A stretch of DNA of 64,000 nt from positions 372,001 to 436,000 of the forward strand of contig JADKGE010000001.1 of the NCBI GenBank assembly GCA_016717115.1, read 5' to 3'. Both the position numbers and the translations under genes were made by a program. The stretch comes from Actinomycetota bacterium. Its GTDB lineage: Bacteria > Actinomycetota > Actinomycetes > S36-B12. The notes beneath the pieces are model-generated. The model was given only the letters and a program-made list of their open reading frames with translations. It ran no database searches and was not told the origin of the DNA. Below, in pieces: positions 47,151-58,090 of this stretch (position 1 is the first letter of the stretch; each line of letters opens with the position of its first letter).

Positions 47151-47960
47151 TCAGGCATGGTGCACCGTCGTCCCCGCCTGCTCAATGAGCGAGATCGCCT
47201 CGTCCGGAGCGCTCATGTCGGTGACGACCAGGTCGACCTCCGACATCGAACACACTCGTGCGGCCTCGACCTCGCCGATCTTGCTGCCGTCCGCGACGAC
47301 GACGACCTCGCGCGCCGCCAGGATCATCGCCCTCTTGACCTCGGCCTCGGCGAAGTTCAGGTTGGTGACGCCGCGCGCGGCATCGACGCCGTTGCACCCG
47401 ATGAAGGCCATGTGCGCAGATATCTGCTCGAGGATCAAGGACCCGAAGGGGTTCACGAGCGAATGCTGCAGCTGGCGCACCATCCCGCCCGTGACGAGCA
47501 CGCTGATGCGGTCGGAGGCCGGCTCGAGGGCGAGCGCGACGTTGAGGCCATTGGTGACGATCGTGACATCGTGCAGGTCGCGCCGGGCCACGAGTTCGAG
47601 GGCGATGGCCGTCGTGGTCGACCCGACGTCGAGGATGACGACCTGCCCGGGCTGAACCAGCGACGCGGCATATGCGGCGATCGCTGCCTTCTGCTTCTCG
47701 TGCTCGCGTGCGGCAAGTTCGAGTGGTGGCTCATGACGCAGCGCACCGACCGGGACGGCACCCCCGCGCACGCGTCGCACCCGGCCAACGGCCTCGAGCG
47801 ACCCGAGGTCCGAGCGCACGGTGACCACCGAGACGCCGAAGCGATCGGCCAGGTCGGTGACCCGCGCGAACCCCGACGACTCGACCTCGTCCGCGATCCG
47901 GTCCTGTCGAAGCTCCGCGGGCACGCCGGGTGCCTCGACGAGCGGTTCGACAGCGGTCAT
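47151..47960 (-). CDS. DeoR-family transcriptional regulator
   Basis: 269 residues. N-terminal winged helix (RQDRIADEVESSGFARVTDL, VSVVTVRSDLGSLEAVGRVRRVRGG) and a DeoR sensor domain (ILDVGSTTTAIALEL, FIGCNGVDAARGVTNLN, VVVADGSKIGEVE) that usually binds a sugar phosphate. It lies between alpha-galactosidase and the importer on the same strand and probably controls the galactoside genes. ATG 47960 is chosen over a TTG four codons upstream. Confidence 0.9.
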   Translation of the reverse strand: MTAVEPLVEAPGVPAELRQDRIADEVESSGFARVTDLADRFGVSVVTVRSDLGSLEAVGRVRRVRGGAVPVGALRHEPPLELAAREHEKQKAAIAAYAASLVQPGQVVILDVGSTTTAIALELVARRDLHDVTIVTNGLNVALALEPASDRISVLVTGGMVRQLQHSLVNPFGSLILEQISAHMAFIGCNGVDAARGVTNLNFAEAEVKRAMILAAREVVVVADGSKIGEVEAARVCSMSEVDLVVTDMSAPDEAISLIEQAGTTVHHA

Positions 47961-48010
47961 ACCAGCACTCAACCACCTTACGAAGATTTGTCAATGACTG
48001 CGATGCATGC

Positions 48011-48030
48011 CGTTATCGACCCGTTATCGA
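48011..48030. promoter_or_regulatory. Tandem CGTTATCGA repeats upstream of deoR
   Basis: CGTTATCGA occurs at 48011-48019 and 48022-48030, one DNA turn apart (11 bases), and CGTTATCG again at 48141-48148. A TTGACA box on the minus strand (47989-47994) and an inverted repeat GTATT/AATAC (48046-48061) lie in the same 212-base gap between alpha-galactosidase and deoR. These look like operator sites, probably for the DeoR protein itself. Confidence 0.5.
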
Positions 48031-48172
48031 AACCAAGAGAAAGGGGTATTTCCGGCAATACACGCAAACCACCCAAATTCCCGTCAGCGAGCCGACCCCC
48101 GTGACGCGGCGCCTATCTTTCGGTAATCTGCGAAACCTTGCGTTATCGTCGGGTCCGCAACGGTCCCCAGGC

Positions 48173-49559
48173 TCACAGGAAGGCGGGTGGCCGATGGATC
48201 AGCCCTTGGTCGGGCCCCGCCCACGCGTCCCAGCCGACCGGCTCGAGGTCCGCCGGCACCATGAGCCCGCGAGTTCGATCGAGGTGAGCGGCGTCCAGGT
48301 GTGGCAGAGGATCGCTGCTCACGGCCAGACCCCCCAGCGTTGCCACGTACTCGTACCAGGGTTCCGGCCGTTCGACCTCGGGACGAACGAGCACGCAGTC
48401 GGGGTCGTTGACCCAGAGCCGTCCGTGCATCCAGGCCCGGGCCCGACCGGCGGCCAGGGCGCTGCGCATCGCCGGCTGGCTGATGTCCCCGAGATCGGGC
48501 TCCCACGCGGGCATCACGTCGGGGCTGATGCGCATGGCATCGACCAGTCCGATGCTCGGCAGCAGGGGCGCACCGCAACCGAGGATCACCGCGTCCTGGC
48601 CGGCACCCGCGCGGATGAGGTCGAGGCCGCGGCGATAGGCCTCGACACCCGACACGTCCTCATGACGCCGGCCCTCCATGGCTCCGGCGTAGATGAAGTC
48701 GACCTTGTGAAAGGCGAAGCCGCGCTCACGGAGGGCCGCGAACATCGCGACCAGGTGCTCGGCCGCCGCTGGGTGCGTCACGTCGAGCACACCGATGCGC
48801 TGGCCCCAGTGCTGCTCCGCGGCCACCGCGCCCTCGACGAGCCAGTCCGGATGCATCCTCGCAAGATCGGAGTGCTCCCCCACCATGAAGGGCGCCGTCC
48901 ACAGTCCGGGCGTCCGCCCGGAGTCGACGATGCGGCGAGCCACGTCCTCGAGATCGCCGAAGGCGGCCCGCGACGACAGCCAGTCGCCGATCTCCTGCTG
49001 GTACCCGTCGTCCACCTGGACCACGTCGATGCCGAGCTCCTCGCGGTCGATGACCTCGAGGTTGTCGATGATGTCCTGGGCGGTCACGGCGTTCCAGTAG
49101 GTGTACCAAGAGCACCAGCCTGCGGGCAGCGCAACTATCGGCCTCGATACGAGGGCTTCGGCAAGCCGACCGCCGACGGCCGCCAGCGCCTCGTCGAGCG
49201 AGGCGGCCGCGAGGTGGTCCACCGAGCCGTTGGCCCTGACGATCAGCCGGCCGGACGTGTCCGCGGCACGGATCGTGGCGACCTCGAGGTCGGGTCGAGG
49301 ACTGAAGAACAGGTCCGCACTCCCATCCTCGTTCACCACGCCGAGCAGTCCCTCTGCCTGGAAACCTGTTGGGGGAAGGGACTTCTGGTCGGAAGGCCAT
49401 GGCCTGCCAGATCGCCTTCTGCGGCCGAGGAGAATGAGGCAGGTCCGCGGGATAGACCCCAGCCGGACTCCACGACTGCCAGCCGTGCTCGTACACGAAA
49501 CACGTGCTCGACGGGTCGGGCGCTTCGTGGATGTCGGTGAAGGCTGTCTCGGAGGTCAC
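48173..49559 (-). pseudogene. Alpha-galactosidase (GH36-type), interrupted by a one-base frameshift
   Basis: From the GTG at 49559 the frame reads CFVYEHGWQSWSPAGVYPAD, then loses meaning after RPEVPSP. The neighbouring frame carries the rest: LPAGWCSWYTYWNAVTAQDI, the barrel strand FHKVDFIYAGAMEGRRHEDV with the catalytic KxD Asp, and the acid/base region MRISPDVMPAWEPD. Dropping one G from the run of five at 49371-49375 restores one protein of about 461 residues reading SPTGFQAEGLLGVVNEDG. It is either an assembly error or a real inactivation. The enzyme would release galactose from melibiose- or raffinose-type sugars in the cytoplasm (no signal). Confidence 0.82.
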
Positions 49560-49614
49560 AAGGCACGCAGGCTAGTTGATGCCCGGGCCGGGGTCGAGCG
49601 AGAGGGTGACGCCG

Positions 49615-51705
49615 ATGAACGGTGATGAGAGATACGCGATTCCACGGCTGCCGGCCCTCGGCTTCGGCGGCGACTGGAATCCCGAGCAGTGGGAACCGTC
49701 GGTCTGGGCCGAGGACCTGCGCCTCATGGTCGAGGCGCACGTCAACCTCGTCACCGTGGGCGTGTTCTCCTGGGCGTTCCTCGAGCCGGCACCCGGGCGA
49801 TACGAGTTCGGGTGGCTCGACACCGTGCTCGACGCATGCCTCGCGGCCGGCGTCCGCGTGGACCTTGCGACGGCCACCGCCTCGCCACCGCCCTGGCTCG
49901 GCCACCTGTGGCCAGAGTCCCTGCCCGTCACCGACCAGGGTGTCCGCCTCGCCTACGGAGCTCGCCAGCAGTACTGCCCGTCGTCGCCCATCTACCGGGA
50001 CAAGGCGCTGGCGCTCGCCGACCGGATCTCCCACCGGTATGCCGACCACGACGCGGTGGTCATGTGGCACGTGGGCAACGAGTACGGCGCGCACACTCCC
50101 GCGTGCTGGTGCGACACCTCTGCCGAGGCGTTCCGTGACTGGCTGGTGAAGCGATACGGATCCCTCGACGTGCTGAACGATTCGTGGGCAACGGCGTTCT
50201 GGTCGCAGCGATTCTCCGACTGGGCCGAGGTGATCCCCCCGCGGCGCACCCCGTACTTCCCGAACCCCACGCAGCAACTCGACTTCAAGCGCTTCTCCTC
50301 CGATGCCATGCTCGACCTGTTCAGGGCGGAGCGCGATGTGATCCGTGGCCACTCCGCCCCGGACAAGCCCATCACCACGAACTTCATGCGCTTCTTCCCC
50401 CATGCCGACTACTGGGCGTGGGCGGCCGCCGAGGACCTCGTGAGCGACGACTGGTACCCCGACCTCGCCGACTCGTCCTCGCACGTCGAGGGGGCGGCCG
50501 GCGCGGACCTCATGCGGTCGCTCGGTGACGGACGTCCGTGGCTCCTCATGGAGCAGGCTGTGTCCGCCATCAACTGGCGTTCCGTCAATCCCCCCAAGTC
50601 CGGTGGCGAGTACCGTCGCTGGTCGTTGCAGCAGGTCGCTCGAGGCGCCGACGCCGTACTCCACTTCCAGTGGCGCGCAGCGGTGGGCGGCGCGGAGAAG
50701 TGGCACTCGGCGATGCTCCCGCACGCCGGACCGCGCACCCGGACGTGGCGCAGCGTCGTCGCACTGGGTGCCGAACTCGAGTCGCTGGACTCACTCGCCG
50801 GGGCCCGGACGCACGCCGACGTCGGGATCGTTCTCGACTGGAACTCCTGGTGGGCGCTCGAGCTCGACTCGCGTCCGTCCACCGGGCTGTCCCTGGTGTC
50901 GATCATCCGACAGTGGTACGAGCCCCTGTGGGCGCGCGGCTACGCGATCGACTTCGTCCATCCGGAGAGCGACCTCAGCCGCTACCCGCTTGTACTGGTG
51001 CCGCAGCTGTACCTGTCCACCGATGCCGCTGCGCAGAGCGTCATCGACGCAGCAGCGGCGGGCAGCACCGTGGTCGTCGGCTACTTCTCTGGGGCGGTCG
51101 ACGAGTCCGACCATGTGCGGCTGGGCGGTTACCCCGCACCGTGGCAGGACCTGCTCGGACTGTGGGTCGAGGAGTACCGTCCGCTCCTGCCTGGCCAGAG
51201 CGTCGACCTGATCGCACACGAGGGCACCGGCCTCAGCGGCGCACTCAAGGGCCGTGAGTGGACGGAGCACGTCCATGCCACGGACGCAGACGTCGTGCTC
51301 TCCTACGTCGGCGGCGACCTCGACGGCGCCCCCGCGGTGACTCGTCGCCGCCTGCCCGGCATCGGCGAGGGCACCGCCTGGTACATCTCCGTTGGCCTCG
51401 AGGCGCCGGACCTGGGGGCGCTCCTCCTCGACATCGGCGCCGCGTCCGGCGCCCTCCCCATCCTCCATACCCCTCCTCCGACCGACGTCGAGGTGGCCGT
51501 GCGCGAGACGGAAACCGAGCGATACCTGTTCCTCCTCAACCACGGCACGACCGGGCAGGAAGTCGATATCTCGCCGCCCGGACCCGCGCGCCGTCCCTCT
51601 TGGCGTCTCCTGCCCAGCCGCGAGCAGGCCGACGGCGCCGTGGTCGTCCCTGCGGGCGACGTCGTGATCCTTGTCTCGAACCAAGAAAGGACGTCGGATT
51701 CCTGA
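49615..51705 (+). CDS. Beta-galactosidase, GH42
   Basis: 696 residues, normal for GH42. TIM barrel start LGFGGDWNPEQWEPSVWAED; acid/base Glu in MWHVGNEYGAH; nucleophile Glu in LLMEQAVSAINW; then the trimerisation and C-terminal domains. A CWCDTSAEAF segment may hold part of the family's zinc site. No signal peptide, so it acts on imported galactosides. ATG 49615 is preceded by GAGAGG. It is divergent from alpha-galactosidase over 55 bases, and its stop overlaps galT. Confidence 0.93.
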   Translation: MNGDERYAIPRLPALGFGGDWNPEQWEPSVWAEDLRLMVEAHVNLVTVGVFSWAFLEPAPGRYEFGWLDTVLDACLAAGVRVDLATATASPPPWLGHLWPESLPVTDQGVRLAYGARQQYCPSSPIYRDKALALADRISHRYADHDAVVMWHVGNEYGAHTPACWCDTSAEAFRDWLVKRYGSLDVLNDSWATAFWSQRFSDWAEVIPPRRTPYFPNPTQQLDFKRFSSDAMLDLFRAERDVIRGHSAPDKPITTNFMRFFPHADYWAWAAAEDLVSDDWYPDLADSSSHVEGAAGADLMRSLGDGRPWLLMEQAVSAINWRSVNPPKSGGEYRRWSLQQVARGADAVLHFQWRAAVGGAEKWHSAMLPHAGPRTRTWRSVVALGAELESLDSLAGARTHADVGIVLDWNSWWALELDSRPSTGLSLVSIIRQWYEPLWARGYAIDFVHPESDLSRYPLVLVPQLYLSTDAAAQSVIDAAAAGSTVVVGYFSGAVDESDHVRLGGYPAPWQDLLGLWVEEYRPLLPGQSVDLIAHEGTGLSGALKGREWTEHVHATDADVVLSYVGGDLDGAPAVTRRRLPGIGEGTAWYISVGLEAPDLGALLLDIGAASGALPILHTPPPTDVEVAVRETETERYLFLLNHGTTGQEVDISPPGPARRPSWRLLPSREQADGAVVVPAGDVVILVSNQERTSDS

Positions 51706-52828
51706 TGAGCACCAGCACGAGCCCCGACCATCCCGGCGCCGCACCGGTCAAGGTCGTTCGCACCTTGGCCGACGGCCGCGCCATCATCTACTTCGACGCC
51801 CAGCCCGGCAACGTCCGGGACTCGGTCGATCGGCGCGAACTCGAAGACGCGCCGACCCACACCGAGCTTCGGCACGACCCGCTGGCCGATCAATGGGTCG
51901 TCGTCGCGGGCCACCGGCAGGCCCGGACGTTCCTGCCGCCCAGCAGCGAGTGCCCCCTGTGCCCCACCCATGGTGACCAACTCACCGAGATCCCCGAGGG
52001 CGACTACGACGTGGTCGTCTTCGAGAACCGGTTCCCATCGCTGACGCAGCATGATCCCGGCCAGGACGCCGAGGTCTACGACGAGCGCACCCGGCACGGC
52101 TTCGGCCGGTGCGAGGTGGTCTGCTTCACGTCGGATCATGGGTCGTCGTTGGCGAACGTGCCGGCCGAGCGCATCGGCCTCGTCCTGGACGCCTGGATTG
52201 ACCGCACGCTCGACCTCTCCGCCATCGACGGAGTCGAGTACGTCTTCATCTTCGAGAACCGCGGCGTCGAGATCGGCGTGACGCTGTCGCATCCGCACGG
52301 GCAGATCTACGCCTACCCCTTCGTGCCGCCACGTGACGAGCAGATCCGCACGAGTGCCCGCTCGTTCCACGACCGCACCGGCACCGACCTGTTCGCGCAC
52401 ATCATCGAGCAGGAGGTGAGCGACGCCGACCGCGTGCTGTACGACGGGGAGCACTGGATCGCCTTCATCCCACGGGCCGCTCGATGGCCGTTCGAGATCC
52501 AGCTGTTCACGAAGCGCGCCATCAGCCGGCTGCCCGACCTGACCGAGGCCGAGAAGGTCGAGTTCGCAACGATGTACCTGCGCATCCTGAAGGCGCTCGA
52601 CTCCACGCTCGGGGTCCAGATGCCCTACATCGCGGCCTGGCATCAGGCCCCGGTCCATGGCGACGAGCAGTTCAGTCGGCTGTTCCTCGAGATCTTCTCC
52701 CTCCGTCGGGCTCCCGGGAAGCTCAAGTACCTCGCGGGATCGGAGTCGGCCGCCGCCGTGTGGATCAACGACATCTGCCCCGAGGACGCGGCCCAGATGC
52801 TGCGCGACGCGATGGGGGCGAGTGAGGA

Positions 52829-52832
<4 letters not shown>
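51705..52832 (+). CDS. galT: Galactose-1-phosphate uridylyltransferase
   Basis: 375 residues. The active-site SHPHGQIYAYPF supplies the nucleophilic His of the HPH motif; CPLCP near residue 87 is the start of the metal site; FENRFPSL and HQAPVHGDEQFSRLFLEIF are also typical of GalT. It exchanges UMP between UDP-glucose and galactose-1-phosphate in the Leloir pathway. ATG at 51705 overlaps the GH42 stop by 1 base, and the end overlaps galK by 4. Confidence 0.95.
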
Positions 52833-53986
<1,154 letters not shown>

Positions 53987-53989
53987 CGC

Positions 53990-54526
53990 TCAGCCCGTCG
54001 GCGAGAGCGCCAGGCGGGCATCGAGGTCGATGGAGAAGTCCTCGACGGTGCCCATGCCGGGCAGCGGCAGGTGCACCCGGCCGAACGACGCGGTACCGAC
54101 GATGTCGATCTCGGCCAGCGGATCGTGGTCGGGCCCGATCGGTGTGATCGTCAGGGCGATCTCGACGTCGACGTTGCCCGCGATCGCGCGACCGGTCACG
54201 ACCCACGGAGTCTCACTCGTGACGCCCTTGCCCGAGTAGGCCAGCACATGAGCATCGTGCCGTGTGACGAGGGCACGAGCCGCTGCCTGCACGACGAAGT
54301 TGCCGGTGCGCAGCTCGTCGAGCGCCAGGCGCAGCCCCAGGTGGACATGCTCCGCCGTGGCGTGCAGGTCGCCGCTGGCGACCGGTGCGCTGACATCGAC
54401 GTTCACCAGGCCGATGCGCCCGCTCCGCAGTCTCACGTCCGCGCCATCGACGGTCTGAATCGCCCAGGAACCCTCACTCGTCACCACAGTCGACAGCCTG
54501 CCATGCGCGCGGCCCGGGCGGGCCAT
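53990..54526 (-). CDS. YceI-family lipid-binding-like protein
   Basis: 178 residues from the ATG at 54526. The sequence GSWAIQTVDGADVRLRSGRI and later beta strands (DLHATAEHVHLGLRLALDEL, VVTGRAIAGNVDVEIALTI) fit the YceI lipocalin-like barrel that binds polyisoprenoid or amphiphilic ligands. It has no signal peptide. A longer start at 54568 would overlap the next gene. Its stop is 3 bases from the convergent galK stop. Confidence 0.75.
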   Translation of the reverse strand: MARPGRAHGRLSTVVTSEGSWAIQTVDGADVRLRSGRIGLVNVDVSAPVASGDLHATAEHVHLGLRLALDELRTGNFVVQAAARALVTRHDAHVLAYSGKGVTSETPWVVTGRAIAGNVDVEIALTITPIGPDHDPLAEIDIVGTASFGRVHLPLPGMGTVEDFSIDLDARLALSPTG

Positions 54527-54536
54527 GTCCGACCCG

Positions 54537-56984
54537 TCACGCACGGATCCGTGAGTTGTCCGGGTCATACATGGGGCGCAGCGATGCCACCGCCGGATGA
54601 CGGACCCCGGCCACCTCGATCTCCCACGATCCCGATCCGAGGTAGTCGGACGTGATGGGCTCGTCGGCGTCGATCATGGCGAGTCCGACCGCACCTTCGA
54701 GGGTGTGCCCGTAGCTGGCCGCTCGCACGTAGCCCAGGGGCGCACCATTGCGATGGACGATCTCGGCGTGGTGCATCAACGGCTGTGGATCGAGCAGGCG
54801 AACCTGCACGAGGCGCCGCCGCAGTGGCCCGGCGGCCTTCTGCGCCAGCACCGCGTCGCGCCCGATGAAGCCGCCCGGCTTGTCCAGCGCGACGGCGAAG
54901 CCGAGCCCGGCCTCGAGGACGGAGTCGGTGTTGTCGATGTCGTGCCCGTAGTCGCGGTAGCCCTTCTCCATGCGCAGGCTGGCGAGCGCCTTGAGCCCCG
55001 TATGGCGCATGCCGACAGCCGCGCCGGCCTCGAACAGCTGCTCGTACACGTGCATGGCCTGCTCTGCCGGCACGTACAGCTCGTAGCCCAGTTCGCCGAG
55101 GTACGTGATGCGCACGCACAGGGCCCTCGCGAAGCCGATGTCGATCTGCCGGGCTGCACGAAACGGAAACGCGCCGTTCGACATGTCCGCGCTCGTGAGC
55201 GATTGCAGCAGCTCACGCGAACGGGGTCCCTGGACGTTCAGCTGGGCCAGTCCGGATGTCACGTCGGTCACGAAGGCGTGCGCGTCACCGACGTGCCGTC
55301 GCAGCCGGCCCAGGACGTGACCGTGGGCGTTGTCGGAGGCCACGACCATGAACTCGCCGTCGTCCAGTTTCGTCACGGTGAGGTCGGCCTCGAGCGTGCC
55401 CGCCTCGTTCAGCCACTGCGTGTAGGTGATCACGCCGGGCTCGCCGTCGACCGCATTCGCAGAGACCCAGTCGAGCACCCGGCCGGCGTCTCGCCCCTGC
55501 ACGAGGAACTTCGACATGAAGGACATGTCCATCAGGCCGACGCCGTCGCGCACGGCACGGTGCTCCGCCGCCCAGGTGTCGAACCAGCTCTGTCGACCCC
55601 AGGTCAGCTCGTCGACACGCGGCTCGACCCCGGGCCCGGCGAACCAGTCCGCCCCCTCCCAGCCGCTCACATCACGGAAGTAGGCGCCCTGGGCGGCGAG
55701 CCGGTCGTGGATCGGGGAGCGCTTGATTCCGCGGGCCGTGTGCATGGAGCGCCCTGGGAAGTGAGTCTCGTAGACCATGCCGAGGGTCTCGACGGTCCGT
55801 TCCGCGCGGTACCGCGGATTGAGCTGGTAGGGCTGGAACCGGTCGATGTTGAAACCGGTGATGTCCATGTCCGGCTGGCCGTCGACGATCCATGTGGCCA
55901 TCAGCCGGCCGAGTCCGCCGCCGTGGATGATGCCCACGGAGTTCATGCCGGCCGCCACGAAGTAGTTGCGCAGGTCCGGCGCCTCGCCGACAACAGGCGC
56001 GAGATCAGGAGTGAAGGACTCGGGACCGCAGAAGAACTTGCGGATACCCGTCTCCATCGAGATCGGCACACGCTCCATCGCCCGCTGCACATAGGGGCCC
56101 ATGCGGTCCCAGTCCGGGGTGATCTCGCCGAAGGAGAAGTCCGCGGGGATCCCGTCGACGTGCCAGGGCGCGCACACCGGCTCGAACAGGCCGATCATGA
56201 GGCCGCCGCCCTCCTCGCGGTAGTAGCCGTGCCGCGAGGGGTCCTCGATGATCGGCCAGGCGGGATCCACGCCCTCGATCGGCTCCGTGATCAGGTAGTA
56301 GTGCTCCGCAGCCTGGAGCGGGATGACGACCCCGGAGCGCTCGCCGAGCTCACGGGCCCACATCCCCGTGCAGTTGACGACGACCTCGCACTCGATGTCG
56401 CCCTGGGTCGTCGTGACGCCCGTGACCCGGCCCGCGGACGACGTCACGCCCGTCGCGGACACGCCTTCGACGATCTGCACGCCCTGCATGCGCGCACCCC
56501 TGGCCAGCGACATCGTGACGTCGACGGGATTGACCCGTCCGTCCTGCGGCACGTAGAAGCCGGCCAGCAGATCGTCCGTCCTCGCCATCGGGAAGCGTTC
56601 GGCGATCTCCGCCGGCGTGATCTCGTGGACGTCGAGGCCGACGATCCGGTTGAAGGCGGCGACCCGGCGGTACTCCTCGAGCCGTCCCTCGTCCGCGGCC
56701 ACCTCGATGAACCCGACGCGGGTGAAGCCGGTCGACAGGCCGGTCTCCTCCTCCAGCCGGGCGTAGAGCTCGCGCGAGTACATCCGCATGGCCATGGAGG
56801 TCTCGGACAGGGAGCCGAAGCAGGTCATGAGGCCAGCGGCGTGCCACGTGGTGCCAGATGTCAGCCGGTCCCGTTCGAGCAGCACGACGTCAGACCACCC
56901 GAGGTGGCCTAGGTGGTAGGCGATCGACGTTCCGATGACGCCGCCACCGACAACGACGACGCGAGCGCGATCAGGAATCCCCAT
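54537..56984 (-). CDS. FAD-dependent dimethylglycine/sarcosine dehydrogenase-like protein
   Basis: 815 residues, the full length of the DMGDH family. Domain order: DAO-type FAD domain (VVVVGGGVIGTSIAYHLGHLG, TSGTTWHAAGLM with the histidine for covalent FAD), FAO_M linker (about 380-435), GCV_T folate-binding domain (about 440-700; DMSFMSKFLVQGRDA) and GCV_T C-terminal barrel. It demethylates N-methylglycines, passing C1 units to tetrahydrofolate. No glycine-cleavage or choline genes are nearby. It is divergent from the palindrome-flanked nuclease gene. Confidence 0.9.
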   Translation of the reverse strand: MGIPDRARVVVVGGGVIGTSIAYHLGHLGWSDVVLLERDRLTSGTTWHAAGLMTCFGSLSETSMAMRMYSRELYARLEEETGLSTGFTRVGFIEVAADEGRLEEYRRVAAFNRIVGLDVHEITPAEIAERFPMARTDDLLAGFYVPQDGRVNPVDVTMSLARGARMQGVQIVEGVSATGVTSSAGRVTGVTTTQGDIECEVVVNCTGMWARELGERSGVVIPLQAAEHYYLITEPIEGVDPAWPIIEDPSRHGYYREEGGGLMIGLFEPVCAPWHVDGIPADFSFGEITPDWDRMGPYVQRAMERVPISMETGIRKFFCGPESFTPDLAPVVGEAPDLRNYFVAAGMNSVGIIHGGGLGRLMATWIVDGQPDMDITGFNIDRFQPYQLNPRYRAERTVETLGMVYETHFPGRSMHTARGIKRSPIHDRLAAQGAYFRDVSGWEGADWFAGPGVEPRVDELTWGRQSWFDTWAAEHRAVRDGVGLMDMSFMSKFLVQGRDAGRVLDWVSANAVDGEPGVITYTQWLNEAGTLEADLTVTKLDDGEFMVVASDNAHGHVLGRLRRHVGDAHAFVTDVTSGLAQLNVQGPRSRELLQSLTSADMSNGAFPFRAARQIDIGFARALCVRITYLGELGYELYVPAEQAMHVYEQLFEAGAAVGMRHTGLKALASLRMEKGYRDYGHDIDNTDSVLEAGLGFAVALDKPGGFIGRDAVLAQKAAGPLRRRLVQVRLLDPQPLMHHAEIVHRNGAPLGYVRAASYGHTLEGAVGLAMIDADEPITSDYLGSGSWEIEVAGVRHPAVASLRPMYDPDNSRIRA

Positions 56985-56998
56985 GCAACGACCCTATT

Positions 56999-57062
56999 CG
57001 CCGACTGCAGCGTCCGGCGTCAGTGAGGCGGACCTCACTGACGCCGGACGCTGCAGTCGGCG
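56999..57062. repeat. 30-bp perfect palindrome, family B copy 1
   Basis: The arms 56999-57028 and 57033-57062 are perfectly complementary around the loop CGGA. The core is GCGTCAGTGAGG/CCTCACTGACGC extended by CTGCAGCGTCCGG. It lies between divergently transcribed genes, so it is not an ordinary terminator. A related copy lies at 58035-58090. Confidence 0.92.
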
Positions 57063-57115
57063 GGGTTGTGGATGGTCGCTTGCGGGTGACACGGCGTTCC
57101 TGCAAGGTGCCGCGC

Positions 57116-58036
57116 ATGGTTGTTCTCGTCGCTGGCGATCCACCCGGACTGCCTGCCATCGTTCGCCGTGACGAAGCCCTGGCGGCCGGCCTCACTCGCG
57201 ACCAGATCCGGCACCGGGTCCGCGGTGGACACTGGCGCAGGCTCGCCACCGGGGTCTACCTGCGCACCGAGCCCGCAGGCGATGGGGACGCTTTCGCGGC
57301 GATGCGCGGTGAGCATGCCCGCAGGGCTCTGGCCGCTCAGCGGGCACGCCCCGACTGCACCGTCGGATTCAGCTCGGCGGCCGTCCTCCACGGGATGCCG
57401 CTGGTCAGCGGCGTCCCAGCACTCGTCCAGTTGCTCGTGCCGGAAGGGGCCTGGACGGGTATTCGCGCAGGGGTGCGCTATCGCGAATGCCGCCTAGCCC
57501 GCGAGGACGTCATCGACGTGCCGTGCCCCGTCACCACGGCGACCCGCACGTGGATCGACATCGCCCGCACCCACCGCCTGCCCGATGCGCTCAGCGCTGG
57601 AGACCGGGCACTGGCCGACGGCCTGCTCAACCGGGATGAGGTCGGCTGGGTGCTGTCCCAGCTCGGCAGCATCCGTGGGGTGCGCCTGGCGTCCCAGGCA
57701 CTCCACCTGCTGGATCCACGACGAGAGACCGCGCTCGAGTCCTGGTCGTACGCCACGTTCACCTCCTGGCGCATCCCCCTGCCCGAGATGCAGGTGGAGA
57801 TCTGCGACGAATCGGGGCTGATCGGCCGAGTCGACTTCTACTGGCCCGACCACGGTGTCGTCGGCGAGGCGGACGGGCGACTGAAGTACGACGAGCCGAG
57901 AGCCCTGTACGAGGAGAAGCGGCGCGAGGACAGACTCCGGGCCCGTGGCCTGACGGTGGTCAGGTGGGGCTGGTCCGACCTGGCCCGAGAGCAGACCAGC
58001 CTCAAGTCGCGCATCGCCGCGGCCCTGTCCCGTTGA
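57116..58036 (+). CDS. AbiEi-like/PDDEXK (DUF559-type) putative nuclease flanked by palindromes
   Basis: 306 residues. The N-terminal winged helix (AIVRRDEALAAGLTRDQIRH, LATGVYLRT) resembles the AbiEi antitoxin-type domain. A central region (GFSSAAVLHGMPL, CPVTTATRTWIDIART) is shared by this family, and the C-terminal Vsr/DUF559-like PDDEXK fold shows GRVDFYWPDHGVVGEADGRLKY (Asp, then ExDG and Lys), followed by REDRLRARGLTVVRW. No AbiEii toxin partner is adjacent. ATG 57116 is chosen because the earlier frame lies in the palindrome. The stop codon itself is inside the right-hand palindrome. Confidence 0.8.
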   Translation: MVVLVAGDPPGLPAIVRRDEALAAGLTRDQIRHRVRGGHWRRLATGVYLRTEPAGDGDAFAAMRGEHARRALAAQRARPDCTVGFSSAAVLHGMPLVSGVPALVQLLVPEGAWTGIRAGVRYRECRLAREDVIDVPCPVTTATRTWIDIARTHRLPDALSAGDRALADGLLNRDEVGWVLSQLGSIRGVRLASQALHLLDPRRETALESWSYATFTSWRIPLPEMQVEICDESGLIGRVDFYWPDHGVVGEADGRLKYDEPRALYEEKRREDRLRARGLTVVRWGWSDLAREQTSLKSRIAAALSR

Positions 58037-58090
58037 CTGCAGCGTCCCGCGTCATTGAGGCGGCCCTCAGTGACGCGGGACGCTGTGGTC
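58035..58090. repeat. Imperfect palindrome, family B copy 2
   Basis: Arms 58035-58060 and 58065-58090 pair at 23 of 26 positions around the loop CGGC, with the same core as copy 1 (CTGCAGCGTCCCGCGTCA, TTGAGG/CCTCAG). It starts within the nuclease gene's stop codon and is followed by the groEL terminator. Confidence 0.9.

Noticed and set aside
56999..57062. Left family B palindrome as a terminator
   Set aside because: It lies between divergently transcribed genes, with no transcript ending there and no T-run.
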